Assembly (NCBI RefSeq): GCF_039962255.1
Contig: NZ_JAMPKY010000006.1
Location: forward strand, 335,028-399,027
Length of the DNA: 64,000 bases
Source: Leptolyngbya subtilissima AS-A7
GTDB taxonomy: Bacteria; Cyanobacteriota; Cyanobacteriia; Phormidesmidales; Phormidesmidaceae
Direction of reading: 5' to 3'
The notes beneath the pieces were generated by a model. The model saw only the letters and a program-made list of their open reading frames with translations. It ran no database searches and was not told the origin of the DNA. The position numbers and the translations under genes are program-made. Below, in pieces: positions 1 through 8,989 of the stretch; the first letter of the stretch is position 1; every line of letters begins with the position of its first letter.

Positions 1-2
1 CA

Positions 3-986
3 GCGGGCCACATTGTGGCGGTAGCGGGCTTTGCCGATGCCAATATCGGCGAGACCATTACCTGCCCCACCAACCCCCAGGCACTGCCGCTGATCAAGGT
101 AGACGAGCCGACCCTACAGATGACCTTTGTGGTCAACGACTCACCCTTTGCGGGTCAGGAGGGCACCTTTGTCACCTCCCGACAGCTGCGCGATCGCCTC
201 ATGCGTGAGCTTGAGACTAACGTGGCGCTGCGAGTCGAGCCAACCGACTCTCCCGATCGCTTTTCAGTATCGGGCCGGGGTGAGCTGCACTTGGGCATTT
301 TGATTGAGACCATGCGCCGCGAGGGGTATGAGTTTCAGGTGACCCAGCCTCAGGTAATCTACCGCGAAGTCAACGGTCAGCCCTGCGAACCCTACGAACT
401 CCTGGTGCTCGATGTGCCAGAAGAGGGTGTAGGCGGCTGCATGGAGCGCATTGGCCAGCGTCGGGGTGAGCTGCAAGATATGCGGGTGATGGGCGATGGC
501 CGTGCCACGCTGGAGTTTGTGATTCCAGCGCGGGGCCTAATTGGCTTCCGCGGTGAGTTCATGCGTCTGACTCGCGGTGCAGGTATTATGAACCACAGCT
601 TCTCAGACTATCGCCCTCTCTGTGGTGAGATCGAGGCGCGCCGCAACGGGGTGCTGATTGCCTTTGAAGAAGGGGTAGCCACCTTCTATGCTCTCAAGAA
701 TGCTGAGGACCGCGGGATATTCTTTATCACCCCTGGTACCAAGGTTTACAAGGGTATGATTGTCGGCGAACACAACCGCAACCAGGATCTCGACCTCAAC
801 ATCTGCAAGAGCAAGCAGCTCACCAACCACCGAGCCGCTGGCGGCGACGAACTAGTACAGCTGCAAACCCCTGTAGATATGAGCCTGGAGCGTGCTCTTG
901 AGTACATTGGCCCAGACGAACTGGTGGAAATCACGCCTGAGTCTATCCGGCTGCGCAAGCTGTCTAAGAAGCTGGCCAAGCGCTAA
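3..986 (+). CDS. typA: TypA/BipA ribosome-associated GTPase, C-terminal part (5' end outside window)
   Basis: Translational GTPase of the EF-G/LepA superfamily that binds the ribosome and is involved in stress and low-temperature ribosome assembly. Only the C-terminal half is here; the reading frame is open back to base 3, so the GTPase domain lies upstream of the window. Visible are the domain III segment with GRGELHLGILIE, the domain V-like block with GQRRGELQDM, the RGLIGFRGEF segment and the family-specific C-terminal domain ending in a basic tail (LRKLSKKLAKR). The coding end is intact and is followed by a strong hairpin that probably terminates it. The first internal Met (base 15) is not the real start. 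Confidence 0.95.
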   Translation, partial: AGHIVAVAGFADANIGETITCPTNPQALPLIKVDEPTLQMTFVVNDSPFAGQEGTFVTSRQLRDRLMRELETNVALRVEPTDSPDRFSVSGRGELHLGILIETMRREGYEFQVTQPQVIYREVNGQPCEPYELLVLDVPEEGVGGCMERIGQRRGELQDMRVMGDGRATLEFVIPARGLIGFRGEFMRLTRGAGIMNHSFSDYRPLCGEIEARRNGVLIAFEEGVATFYALKNAEDRGIFFITPGTKVYKGMIVGEHNRNQDLDLNICKSKQLTNHRAAGGDELVQLQTPVDMSLERALEYIGPDELVEITPESIRLRKLSKKLAKR

Positions 987-1078
987 GTCGATGGTATGAC
1001 AGCTCGCCATAGAGCTGCTCAAAAGCTAAGAGGTCTGGACGAATACCTCAGCCCAGCTGAAGTATTTGCTTAGCCTTA

Positions 1079-1140
1079 CCAAAAGCGTCTACATCTCGCC
1101 TGCCCTTTTTAGCAGAGCGCTAGGATGTAGACGCTTTTGG
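1079..1140 (+). terminator. Probable typA terminator hairpin
   Basis: A perfect 17-bp inverted repeat (1079-1095 against 1124-1140) lies about 95 bases after the typA stop. The interior can pair further (CTGC with GCAG). It is followed by TTTGT, a weak U-tract on the plus strand. It separates typA from the next gene. Confidence 0.65.
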
Positions 1141-1219
1141 TTTGTAAAAACGCTGGGCTGTCGAAGTGGCTGGGTACGCTGAAACGTAACGACAGCGGCA
1201 CGCTATAGGGGAAACAGGT

Positions 1220-2434
1220 TTGAAACGGTTTACGCAGTGGCTAGAGCATCGCTGGGTCAACCCAGCCTATGTAGGTTGGATATTGCTGGGGCTGGCGCTG
1301 TTCTTTTTTGCGGCGGCCACTAATACCTTGGCGGGCTGGCTATATGTGATTAGTGGAGTGATGCTGGCGCTGCTGCTGATCGCGGCAGTGCTACCACCTC
1401 GGAACTTGCAAGGACTTGTGGTGACGCGATCGCCCATTGCCCCCGTCACCGCTGGGGCACCGTTGGATATTGAGCTGAGGGTTCGCAATACTCAGCGCCA
1501 GAGTAAAGGGCTGTTTCAAATTATCGACCCTGTGCCCTCGCGGCTGGGGGCCGTGGCGACACATGCCGTGGGCGCGCTGCCCCCAGGGCAAAGCCACACC
1601 TGGCGGTATGCAGTGCCAACCACGCGGCGAGGCGTCTACCGCTGGTCAACGATAGATCTGCGCACAGCGGCCCCCCTGGGTTTGTTCTGGTGTCGGCGCA
1701 CAATGCCCGCTCCTGCCACAGCCGTGGTCTATCCCCAGGTGTTGCCCCTGAAGCGCTGCCCTCTACTGGATACTGTCGGCCAGCGCCAGGGTCAGCACTG
1801 GCGCTACAGCCCGCTAGCCAAGGCTGACACCCAGGGAGTAACGCGATCGCTGCGCCCCTACCGCTGGGGCGATCCAACCCGGCTGATCCACTGGCGCACC
1901 AGCGCTCGCTACGGCGAACTGCGGGTGCGCGAGCTAGAAAGCATCACCACCAGTCGAGAAGTTTTGATTGCCCTCAACACCACCGCACGCTGGAATGAGG
2001 AGAGCTTTGAGCAAGCGGTAGTAGCGGCAGCATCGCTCTATAACTACGCCTTAAAGCAGGGGTTTGCCGCAGCCCTGTGGGTTCCCCAAGTAAACACCCT
2101 GCGCGACTCAGCCCGAGTGATGCACGCTCTGGCTGAAGTGAACCCTGATCCAGGCCACGAGCTGCGAAGCGTAAAGTCTAGGGCATCCCAGAAGCGGGAG
2201 TCGACCTGGGACGAGGATTCAGGCCAAAATCGCGCTATTACTCTGCCTCAAGTAACAACAATTTGGCTCACCGCTGCTGGAGCCCAAACCGTTAGCCTCG
2301 CTGCTGGCAGTCGACAATTGATTTGGGGCAACGGCGATCGCAACGCTACTTCGGCAGATATGCTAAGCACGCTTCAAATGGATCCAAGTCTTCCTCTGGA
2401 ACCGCAGCTACAGGCTAATTTAGCGGCTAGATAA
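1220..2434 (+). CDS. DUF58 domain protein, membrane-anchored
   Basis: A DUF58-family protein of 404 residues. Two hydrophobic segments near the N terminus (about residues 18-36 and 38-58) anchor it in the membrane. The diagnostic DUF58 block lies about residues 210-235 (YRWGDPTRLIHWRTSAR), followed by a VWA-like region. DUF58 proteins in other bacteria usually sit beside MoxR AAA ATPases and transglutaminase-like proteins and are thought to help assemble or mature protein complexes; no MoxR gene is adjacent here, so the role is open. The start is a TTG codon; the first in-frame ATG is too far in, within the membrane region. Confidence 0.8.
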   Translation: MKRFTQWLEHRWVNPAYVGWILLGLALFFFAAATNTLAGWLYVISGVMLALLLIAAVLPPRNLQGLVVTRSPIAPVTAGAPLDIELRVRNTQRQSKGLFQIIDPVPSRLGAVATHAVGALPPGQSHTWRYAVPTTRRGVYRWSTIDLRTAAPLGLFWCRRTMPAPATAVVYPQVLPLKRCPLLDTVGQRQGQHWRYSPLAKADTQGVTRSLRPYRWGDPTRLIHWRTSARYGELRVRELESITTSREVLIALNTTARWNEESFEQAVVAAASLYNYALKQGFAAALWVPQVNTLRDSARVMHALAEVNPDPGHELRSVKSRASQKRESTWDEDSGQNRAITLPQVTTIWLTAAGAQTVSLAAGSRQLIWGNGDRNATSADMLSTLQMDPSLPLEPQLQANLAAR

Positions 2435-2473
2435 ATGTGGAGTGGCTGTGGCGGCATTGCGCAAAAAATTGGC

Positions 2474-2502
2474 AAAAAAAAGGAGAGCTCAAACGGCTCT
2501 CC
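2474..2502 (-). terminator. Rho-independent terminator of gatB
   Basis: On the minus strand, a 7-bp stem (GGAGAGC/GCTCTCC, bases 2482-2502, 7-base loop) is followed directly by a run of eight T. It lies about 95 bases past the gatB stop, as expected for an intrinsic terminator. Confidence 0.75.
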
Positions 2503-2595
2503 CTACCATCAGGGTGCATCTAGTATCATGTTAGCCCAAAAATTGCATGGGGGGTAAGACCCCTTATTGAATTTTTTCAATATTTCTAGGGCATA

Positions 2596-4110
2596 TCATT
2601 GATTGAGTTTTTGGCTAAGCAGCTGATTGCTCAACTTTGGATCTACTCTGCCGCCGCTACGCTTCATTAGCTGACCCACAAAGAAGCCTTGAAGCTTTTT
2701 CTTACCGCCGCGATAGGCCTCTAGCTCTTCGGGATGGGCTGCCAACACTTCGTCGATCATGGCCTCGATCTGCGCAGGGTCAGAAATCTGGCTGAGGCCT
2801 CGCGCTTCCACTAGGGCTTTAGGAGAGCCGCCCTGGGTCAGCAGCTCAGGTAGCAAGTCTTTGCCGATTTTGTTGCTGATAGTGCCCGCCGCGATCAGCT
2901 GCACTAGCTCGGCTAGGGCAACAGGGGTTAGGGGCAGCGCATCAATGGATACTCGCTCGGTGTTGAGATAGGCGGCAATGTCTTGGGTAATCCAGTTGGC
3001 GGTGAGTTTGGGGTCAGCACCAGCCGCCATCGCCGCTTCGAAGTATTCCGTGATGGCGCGCTCGTCGCTCAGCACGCGGGCATCGTAGGGAGAGAGGCCA
3101 AACTCAGACTCGTAGCGATCGCGCTTTTGAGCCGGTAACTCGGGCAGTTCCGCCAGCCAGCCCTCTTTTTGCTCTGCTGACACCACGATGGGCGGCAGGT
3201 CAGGTTCAGGGAAATAGCGGTAGTCACTAGAGCCTTCCTTAGAGCGCATGCTCTTGGTGCGCTGGCTGCTTTCGTCCCACAGGCGAGTTTCTTGAATGAT
3301 TTTCTCGCCGGTTTGGTTAGCTTTGATTTGCCGATCGATTTCGTACTCGATCGCTTTTTGAATGGCGCTAAAGGAGTTCATATTTTTGATCTCCACCTTG
3401 GTGCCAAACTCCTCTTGGCCCACTGGCCGCACGGAGATATTGACATCACAACGCAGAGAACCCTCCTGCATGTTGCCGTCGCTAATGCCCAGGTAGCGCA
3501 CAATGCGGCGTAGCTCTTGGGCGTATTCGGCAGCTTCTTGGCCGGTGCGAATATCGGGCTCGGAGACAATTTCGATCAGGGGAACGCCGGCTCGGTTGTA
3601 ATCAACCAGGGAGTAGGTGGAGCCAGCTAGGCGATCGCTGCCTGCGTGCACCAGTTTGCCCGCATCCTCTTCCATGTGCAGGCGGGTGATGCCGATACGC
3701 TTGCGGGTGGCTTCTTTAGTCTTTTTGTCGATCAGCTCGATCTCAAGCCAGCCGTGCTCAGCAATGGGCAGGTCGTACTGAGAAATTTGGTAGTTCTTAG
3801 GCAGGTCGGGGTAGAAATACTGCTTGCGATCGAACTTAGAGTAGGGTGCGATCTGGCAATTTAGGGCTAACCCAGCCTTGACGGCATACTCCAGCACACG
3901 TTGATTGAGCACCGGCAGCACCCCCGGCATGCCCACCACGATAGGGTCGATGTAGGTGTTAGGGTCGGCCCCAAAGGCTGTAGAGGCTGGGGAAAAGATT
4001 TTGGTTTCGGTACACAACTGACAGTGGGTTTCGAGGCCAATGATGGCTTCGTACTGAGTTTTAGCGGGCTGAGTTTTGGCGGGGGCCGCAGTGGTCATAA
4101 ACCGCTCCAA
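2596..4110 (-). CDS. gatB: Aspartyl/glutamyl-tRNA amidotransferase subunit B
   Basis: Subunit B of GatCAB, which converts Glu-tRNA(Gln), and in some organisms Asp-tRNA(Asn), to the amidated form using ammonia from GatA. The N terminus carries the signature YEAIIGLETHCQL, followed by the GMPGVLPVLN block, the KVEIKNMNSF motif in the catalytic kinase-like domain, and a C-terminal GatB/YqeY tail domain that contacts tRNA. The length of about 500 residues is normal. A second Met four codons in (base 4098, MTTAAPAKT) is an equally possible start. gatA and gatC are not in the window, which is usual in cyanobacteria where these genes are scattered. Confidence 0.97.
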   Translation of the reverse strand: MERFMTTAAPAKTQPAKTQYEAIIGLETHCQLCTETKIFSPASTAFGADPNTYIDPIVVGMPGVLPVLNQRVLEYAVKAGLALNCQIAPYSKFDRKQYFYPDLPKNYQISQYDLPIAEHGWLEIELIDKKTKEATRKRIGITRLHMEEDAGKLVHAGSDRLAGSTYSLVDYNRAGVPLIEIVSEPDIRTGQEAAEYAQELRRIVRYLGISDGNMQEGSLRCDVNISVRPVGQEEFGTKVEIKNMNSFSAIQKAIEYEIDRQIKANQTGEKIIQETRLWDESSQRTKSMRSKEGSSDYRYFPEPDLPPIVVSAEQKEGWLAELPELPAQKRDRYESEFGLSPYDARVLSDERAITEYFEAAMAAGADPKLTANWITQDIAAYLNTERVSIDALPLTPVALAELVQLIAAGTISNKIGKDLLPELLTQGGSPKALVEARGLSQISDPAQIEAMIDEVLAAHPEELEAYRGGKKKLQGFFVGQLMKRSGGRVDPKLSNQLLSQKLNQ

Positions 4111-4140
4111 CGGGGAATTGCATTCTTAGAGTAACTATTG

Positions 4141-4212
4141 TAGCCCTGACGGGGTAGGTGGAGGGGTGGGGGAGTAGGGGGTAAGGGAGTGGAAGGGTGA
4201 GGGGTGGGGAGT
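4141..4212. repeat. Low-complexity GGGGTAG/GGGAG-type purine-rich tract
   Basis: The spacer between ubiA and gatB is a string of degenerate GGGGTAGG, GGGGAG and GTAAGGGAG units. Similar pieces occur at about 51605-51696 and, in the opposite sense, at about 55330-55390. Such short G-rich repeats are common in spacers of filamentous cyanobacteria. No coding role is seen. Confidence 0.5.
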
Positions 4213-4214
4213 GG

Positions 4215-5120
4215 TCATAGCAGATAACCTAGGATCATACCGATGAGAAGGACGAAGCCGAGTTGGACGTTCTGCCGAAAAATCTGCCCGTAGAGGTTGA
4301 GCGGTGGCTTGTAGCGGCTGAGCAGGTAAGACTGGCGCGACCACACGATTAGCGCAGCGGCCAGCCCCAGCCAGTAGGGAAACGCGAGGAACAGCAGCAG
4401 GCCTAGCCAAATTAAAAGCAGCCATGCGCCGAAGAAGCAGAAGCCAATGAACTGGGGGGTGTAGTCGCCAAAGAATAGGGCAGCGGAGTTGACACCCAAG
4501 CGGCGATCGTCGTCGCGATCGGGGATGGCGTAGACGGTATCGAAGCTTAGAGTCCATAGCACCACGGCCAGCCAGAGAATCCACACCGGTAGATCTAAGT
4601 TATTAGTGACCGCTGCCCAGGGAATCAGCACCGCAAACCCCCAGGCGAGAGACAGCACCAGCTGCGGCACCGGAAACACGCGCTTTGCCAGGGGATAGAG
4701 CAAGATAAACGGCACGGCCAGCACGCACAGCCAAAAGCTGAGGGCATTGAGGTAGAGAGACAGGCCGTAGGCGCAGAGGAGGGACACCAACAGGACTCCG
4801 ATCCCCACTTGCACGGACAAGTCGCGGGCGGCAAGAGGGCGGGTGCGGGTGCGCGCGACATGGGGATCAATGTTGCGATCCCATAGGTCGTTGACGACGC
4901 AGCCAGCGGCACTAGTAGCCAAGGTGCCTAGAATAATGACGCCAACCAAAGGTAGGGGAGGGCTACCTTCGGCAGCCAGCACCACCGACCACAGAGCCGG
5001 AATCATCAAAATCAATCGCCCGGTAGGCTTATCCCAACGCAGCAGACGAATGATGGCATCTAGGGTAGAGGGTTCGGGACGGGTAGAAGGACTCGCCATA
5101 GTCGCCAACGATGAGTGCAT
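4215..5120 (-). CDS. ubiA: 4-hydroxybenzoate polyprenyltransferase (UbiA family)
   Basis: Integral membrane prenyltransferase that attaches a polyprenyl chain to 4-hydroxybenzoate, the early step of plastoquinone synthesis in cyanobacteria. The first Asp-rich motif is NDLWDRNIDPHVARTRTRPL (about residues 77-96) and the second is IPDRDDDRRLG (about 199-209); both bind Mg-diphosphate. Roughly eight to nine hydrophobic helices follow the family pattern. The length of 301 residues is normal. The start at 5120 gives a short hydrophilic leader before the first helix. It lies between gatB and an RNA methyltransferase on the same strand, with no sign of functional linkage. Confidence 0.92.
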   Translation of the reverse strand: MHSSLATMASPSTRPEPSTLDAIIRLLRWDKPTGRLILMIPALWSVVLAAEGSPPLPLVGVIILGTLATSAAGCVVNDLWDRNIDPHVARTRTRPLAARDLSVQVGIGVLLVSLLCAYGLSLYLNALSFWLCVLAVPFILLYPLAKRVFPVPQLVLSLAWGFAVLIPWAAVTNNLDLPVWILWLAVVLWTLSFDTVYAIPDRDDDRRLGVNSAALFFGDYTPQFIGFCFFGAWLLLIWLGLLLFLAFPYWLGLAAALIVWSRQSYLLSRYKPPLNLYGQIFRQNVQLGFVLLIGMILGYLL

Positions 5121-5186
5121 AGGTACATCTTCAGCATAGCGGCCCTTGAGCTTGGCCCAAAGCGTTGGCAGCAGGGCACAGCAGGG

Positions 5187-6152
5187 TTAAGGCGATCGCT
5201 CTACGCTATAGATTTGCATGCCCTTAGCAGTTAGAAAGTCTAAATTGACAGGCTCTGTTGAGGTCGCGCTATTGCGCAGCAGTGAAGTGAAGCCACCTGC
5301 CCCTAGCCTAGATTGGGGCCACAGGCGATAGCAGGGAAAGGCGGACAGAGGTGAGGCATTGTCGGCCAAAACGGGGACGTCTACTGCCTCAAACTGGGGA
5401 AACTTTTTGAGCAGCCACTCCACGACCTGCTCGTTCTCTTCGGGAGAGAAGGTGCAGGTCATGTAGGCTAGATAGCCGCCGCCTGCCACCGTTTGCGCGG
5501 CACTGGCCAAAATTCGCTTTTGGCGACTGGCGTTTTTCTTGATGTTGACGGGGTGAAAACAGCCTAGGGCCTGATCGCCTTTGGCCAGGAGTGACTGGCC
5601 GCTGCATGGAGCATCGACCACCACTACTGAGGCGGTGTGGGAGAGTTGTTCGGCAAAGGTTTGAGGATCGAGGTTAAACACCAGCGAGTCTGTCAACCCG
5701 CAGCGTTTGAGGTTAGAAATCAAGATTCTGACCCGCTTGCGAACGACCTCGTTGCACCAAAGATGATCGGGCATCAGGGCTTTCCAGGCCAGCAGACTTT
5801 TGCCCCCTGGGGCGGCGCAGAGATCGAGCACTGACTCTGTTGGGGTTGCGATCGCGCTAAACACCGCCGCCGAGAATACCGAAGCCATATCCAGGCAGTA
5901 GTAGGCGCCAGCTTGGTGAAGAGGGTGTTGACCAGGGCGCTGATCACCGCTGAGGCGATCGACCCAGGCGGGCTGCCAGGGTAGGGGTGGTGCGATCGCA
6001 AAGGGCACCACCTCTGGCCGAGGCTGCATCCACACAATGGCGGTGGGAAACGGCTGAGGGTTGACCAGAGCCTCTACAAAGGCATCGCGATCGCGCTCCT
6101 CAGCAAATAGCCGACGGCTCAGTTTTAGCAGCAGGTTAGACGGTTCGCCCAT
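5187..6152 (-). CDS. NOL1/NOP2/sun-type RNA (cytosine-5) methyltransferase
   Basis: SAM-dependent RNA m5C methyltransferase of the RsmB/RsmF superfamily. Motif I is DLCAAPGGKSLLAW (about residues 109-122). Motif IV is VDAPCSGQSL (the PC motif cysteine) and motif VI is MTCTFSPEENEQ (the TC motif catalytic cysteine), so both cysteines of the two-Cys mechanism are present. No NusB-like N-terminal domain is present, so it is not a full RsmB; it looks closer to the RsmF/NSUN group. The exact target base (rRNA or tRNA) cannot be told from the sequence. Confidence 0.88.
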   Translation of the reverse strand: MGEPSNLLLKLSRRLFAEERDRDAFVEALVNPQPFPTAIVWMQPRPEVVPFAIAPPLPWQPAWVDRLSGDQRPGQHPLHQAGAYYCLDMASVFSAAVFSAIATPTESVLDLCAAPGGKSLLAWKALMPDHLWCNEVVRKRVRILISNLKRCGLTDSLVFNLDPQTFAEQLSHTASVVVVDAPCSGQSLLAKGDQALGCFHPVNIKKNASRQKRILASAAQTVAGGGYLAYMTCTFSPEENEQVVEWLLKKFPQFEAVDVPVLADNASPLSAFPCYRLWPQSRLGAGGFTSLLRNSATSTEPVNLDFLTAKGMQIYSVERSP

Positions 6153-6633
6153 AGGGCAGGATTATGCCACAGCCTGCGGGTCAACCCTAGATATATGGGC
6201 AATGAACCGGGAATATTGCTCCTCAAGCTTTGACCTTAAGTTAATTAATCGTTAACTCAATTCGTATTTAAAGAACGATGGAGTTTTAAGAGGATAATAT
6301 TCAACCCAACTAAATAGTAGTTATGGTCACATTAGCAACTAAGTTTTCAAACATAGATCTAGTGAGCTCACTATCTTCTCCGTTAGTCAACAGGGATATT
6401 ACCCCTGTTTGAACTGATCCCTAGCAAGTTTACGTTCGTTAAAGTTTTAAGAAACGTTCATTCACATAATTGTGACTGTGCTCAACACAAACATGAAGAC
6501 AATATAAAGGGCGTTTAGCAATTGCAGAAGCTATATCCTTGTAAGCGTCAGAGGTTTGGGCCTTACGGTAGATGATCCCCATTTTTTCAAGAGTGAAAAT
6601 GTAGAGGTTAAACACAGCTTTTAGGAAGCCACT
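6153..6633. other. AT-rich intergenic region, no gene seen
   Basis: About 480 bases markedly more AT-rich than the surroundings, between divergent genes. No open frame with coding character is seen. It probably holds the promoters for the leftward methyltransferase gene and the rightward Cys-rich protein gene. Confidence 0.6.
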
Positions 6634-6951
6634 ATGAAATCAGCGCAGTGCCAGGTGTCATCTTGTAGCCGCTGCCGTTTTTATTCTCCGGAGGGACGGC
6701 GGGGAGGACAGTGCAGTCAGCTCGGCGTACCTGTAGAAAGCCGGTGGTCACCGTGTTCCTTAGCTGTACCCGTGTTTACATCGCCGCTGGTGACGATGAA
6801 ACCCCTGGACTTTTTGCCTCAACCCTTAGATTTAGGCTTTGCCGAAGTTTCCCGAGAGGCGGCGCGACTAGAGGCATCATTAGAGGCCCCTGCTGTGGAG
6901 AGGTATTCAGAAGACGCTCTTCGACCTGCCCCTGCCCGAGTTCGGCGCTAG
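6634..6951 (+). CDS. Small Cys-rich cyanobacterial protein, putative metal-binding
   Basis: A 105-residue protein with four cysteines in the first 41 residues (C11-x2-C14-x12-C27-x13-C41) around a basic segment (YSPEGRRGGQ). The spacing would suit a zinc or small metal site. The rest is acidic and probably disordered. I recognise the N-terminal block as a type of short protein found in cyanobacteria but know no function. An AGGA sequence precedes the ATG at a reasonable distance. It stands alone between an AT-rich region and the AraC-Ogt gene. Confidence 0.65.
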   Translation: MKSAQCQVSSCSRCRFYSPEGRRGGQCSQLGVPVESRWSPCSLAVPVFTSPLVTMKPLDFLPQPLDLGFAEVSREAARLEASLEAPAVERYSEDALRPAPARVRR

Positions 6952-7165
6952 ATCGACTGTAGTTAGCTCCCAAAATTTCTGAGAAATTATCCCACCCTTT
7001 TGCACGGACAACTGAAGTACCTAGGCAGCTATGTCTCATAGGGCGCTAAAGCTCTCACTTTTCGGTGGGTAGGTGAGGGGCAAAGGCTGGGGTAGCATCT
7101 GAGGCCGCAAGAAACGGGTGGTCTGGACTGGGGGCGATCGGTAGATTGGGAATTGTAGTTGACCT

Positions 7166-8053
7166 ATGGCTGCGAAACCCATGAATCCTGTGGTGAAATC
7201 TGCAACCTACGACGATGAAACCTACAGGCAGATAGCTGATGCGATCGCATTTCTGCGCCAGCACTATCTCGACCAGCCCGATCTGGCCGCCGTAGCCCGC
7301 CATGTGCACCTCAGCGAATACCACTTTCAGCGCCTGTTTACTCGATGGGCGGGCATTAGCCCGAAGCGGTTTTTGCAAAACCTGACGGTGGACTATGCCA
7401 AGGCCAAGATTGCCGAAACCAAAAGCCTGTTGGATCTGACTGGGGATGTGGGTCTGTCAAGTCCAAGCCGTTTGCACGATCTGTTTGTCAGCCTAGAGGC
7501 CGTGTCGCCGGGTGAGTTTAAGTCCGGAGGGGCGGGCCTGGAGATTCGTTACGGCATTCACGCTACTCCGTTTGGGCTGTGTTTGCTGGCCAAGACCGCA
7601 CGGGGCATCTGCAATCTGCACTTTTTAGAGACACCAGATCAGGCGACGGCGGAGCATCTATTGCAGGCGGAGTGGCCTAAGGCAACCTTGGTAGACGACC
7701 AGCCTGGAACGGCGGAAGAGTGTCATCGTATCTTCACCCCAGACCCCAATCACCCCTTGGCGCTGGCAGTCAAAGGCACCAACTTTCAGATTCAGGTGTG
7801 GCGGGCGCTTTTGCAGATTCCTCCGGGTGGGCTAACGACATACCAGGGCTTAGCAGAGGCGATCGGCCGGCCTACAGCGGCGCGAGCAGTGGGCAATGCC
7901 ATTGGACAGAACCCGGTAGGGTATCTCATTCCCTGTCACCGGGTAATTCGAGCCTCGGGTGAGTGGGGTGGCTACCGCTGGGGGCCAGCGCGCAAGACGC
8001 TGCTGTTAGGCTGGGAAGCGGGACAGACCCAAGCCCTCCCCCAGGAGGTGTAA
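7166..8053 (+). CDS. AraC-type HTH fused to methylated-DNA-protein-cysteine methyltransferase (Ada-like, no N-terminal Zn domain)
   Basis: Suicide DNA-repair protein combined with a DNA-binding domain. Residues about 20-115 form an AraC-like helix-turn-helix (LAAVARHVHLSEYHFQRLF and a more divergent second helix pair). Residues about 125-290 form the Ogt domain with IQVWRALLQIPPG, the helix RPTAARAVGNAIGQN and the active-site motif PCHRV, whose Cys accepts the alkyl group from O6-alkylguanine. The Ada N-terminal zinc/phosphotriester domain is missing, so it cannot be a full Ada sensor. The stop TAA overlaps the ATG of the next gene (TAATG), so the transporter gene is translationally coupled. 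Confidence 0.9.
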   Translation: MAAKPMNPVVKSATYDDETYRQIADAIAFLRQHYLDQPDLAAVARHVHLSEYHFQRLFTRWAGISPKRFLQNLTVDYAKAKIAETKSLLDLTGDVGLSSPSRLHDLFVSLEAVSPGEFKSGGAGLEIRYGIHATPFGLCLLAKTARGICNLHFLETPDQATAEHLLQAEWPKATLVDDQPGTAEECHRIFTPDPNHPLALAVKGTNFQIQVWRALLQIPPGGLTTYQGLAEAIGRPTAARAVGNAIGQNPVGYLIPCHRVIRASGEWGGYRWGPARKTLLLGWEAGQTQALPQEV

Positions 8054-8952
8054 TGCGAAAAATCGATATTGCCGAGCTTTTGCTGCTGGCGGCACTGTGG
8101 GGCGGCTCGTTTCTGTTTATGCGGGTGGCGGCTCCGGTACTGGGTCCCCTATGGCTAATTGAGATTCGCGTGGTGCTAGCTGGTTGTGCTCTGCTGCCGA
8201 TGGTCGCACACCTCAATCTGTGGTCAGAACTGCGCCAACACTGGCGAGCCCTTCTAGTGGTAGGCAGTATTAATTCTGCGATCCCCTTTGTGCTGCTGGC
8301 CTTTGCTTCCCTGTCGCTACCGGCTGGGTTGACCTCTATTTTGAATAGCACAGCGCCGTTGTTTGGCACGGTTGTGGCCGCGGTCTGGCTCCAAGAAACC
8401 CTTACCCTCACCCGGTGGATTGGCTTTGGGCTGGGCTTTGTGGGTGTCGTGATTTTGGTAGGTTGGCAACCGATTATGGCGACACCAGGGTTTGGATGGG
8501 CGGTGGCGGCAGGGCTAGTTGCTGCTTTTATGTATGCGATCGCAGCTCCCTACATTCGGCAAAATTTGGCTGGAGTCTCGCCCTGGACCATCACCGCTGG
8601 TAGTCTATGGGGGGCTGCCCTGACTTTGCTACCGGCCCTACCCTTCACCGTGCCGCACCAAATGCCTACGCCCACCGTTGTCGCTGCAGTGGTGGCTCTG
8701 GCGCTGCTCTCTACAGCCTGCGCCTACCTACTCTACTTTCGGCTGATTCAAAACGTCGGCCCGACCAAGGCACTGACGGTAGGGTATCTAATTCCCATGT
8801 TTGCCGTGCTTTGGGGTGCTGTGCTGCTGGCAGAGCCCGTCACCTGGTCGATGGCAGTAGGAGGCAGCTTGATTTTGCTGGGCACCGCGATCGCCAACGA
8901 CCTATTCAACCCCAGACAAAAAAGAGCCCAGACTCCTTCAAGAGAAGTCTAG
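8053..8952 (+). CDS. EamA/DMT-family membrane transporter
   Basis: A protein of 299 residues with about ten hydrophobic helices in two EamA repeats (ALWGGSFLFMRVAAP near the N terminus; the second repeat begins around residue 150). This is the drug/metabolite transporter fold; substrates range from amino acids to xenobiotics and cannot be predicted. The start is fixed at 8053: it overlaps the previous stop by one base and is preceded by the strong ribosome site AGGAGGTG. An in-frame ATG at 7963 lies inside the upstream coding region and is not used. Coupling to a DNA alkyl-repair gene suggests co-expression. Confidence 0.88.
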   Translation: MRKIDIAELLLLAALWGGSFLFMRVAAPVLGPLWLIEIRVVLAGCALLPMVAHLNLWSELRQHWRALLVVGSINSAIPFVLLAFASLSLPAGLTSILNSTAPLFGTVVAAVWLQETLTLTRWIGFGLGFVGVVILVGWQPIMATPGFGWAVAAGLVAAFMYAIAAPYIRQNLAGVSPWTITAGSLWGAALTLLPALPFTVPHQMPTPTVVAAVVALALLSTACAYLLYFRLIQNVGPTKALTVGYLIPMFAVLWGAVLLAEPVTWSMAVGGSLILLGTAIANDLFNPRQKRAQTPSREV

Positions 8953-8989
8953 GCTTGGGGTTCTAGGCTAAGTTTTCCAACATGGTGGC

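Noticed and set aside
264..979. Three open frames on the minus strand inside typA
   Set aside because: They are antisense to a clear gene and have no family features.
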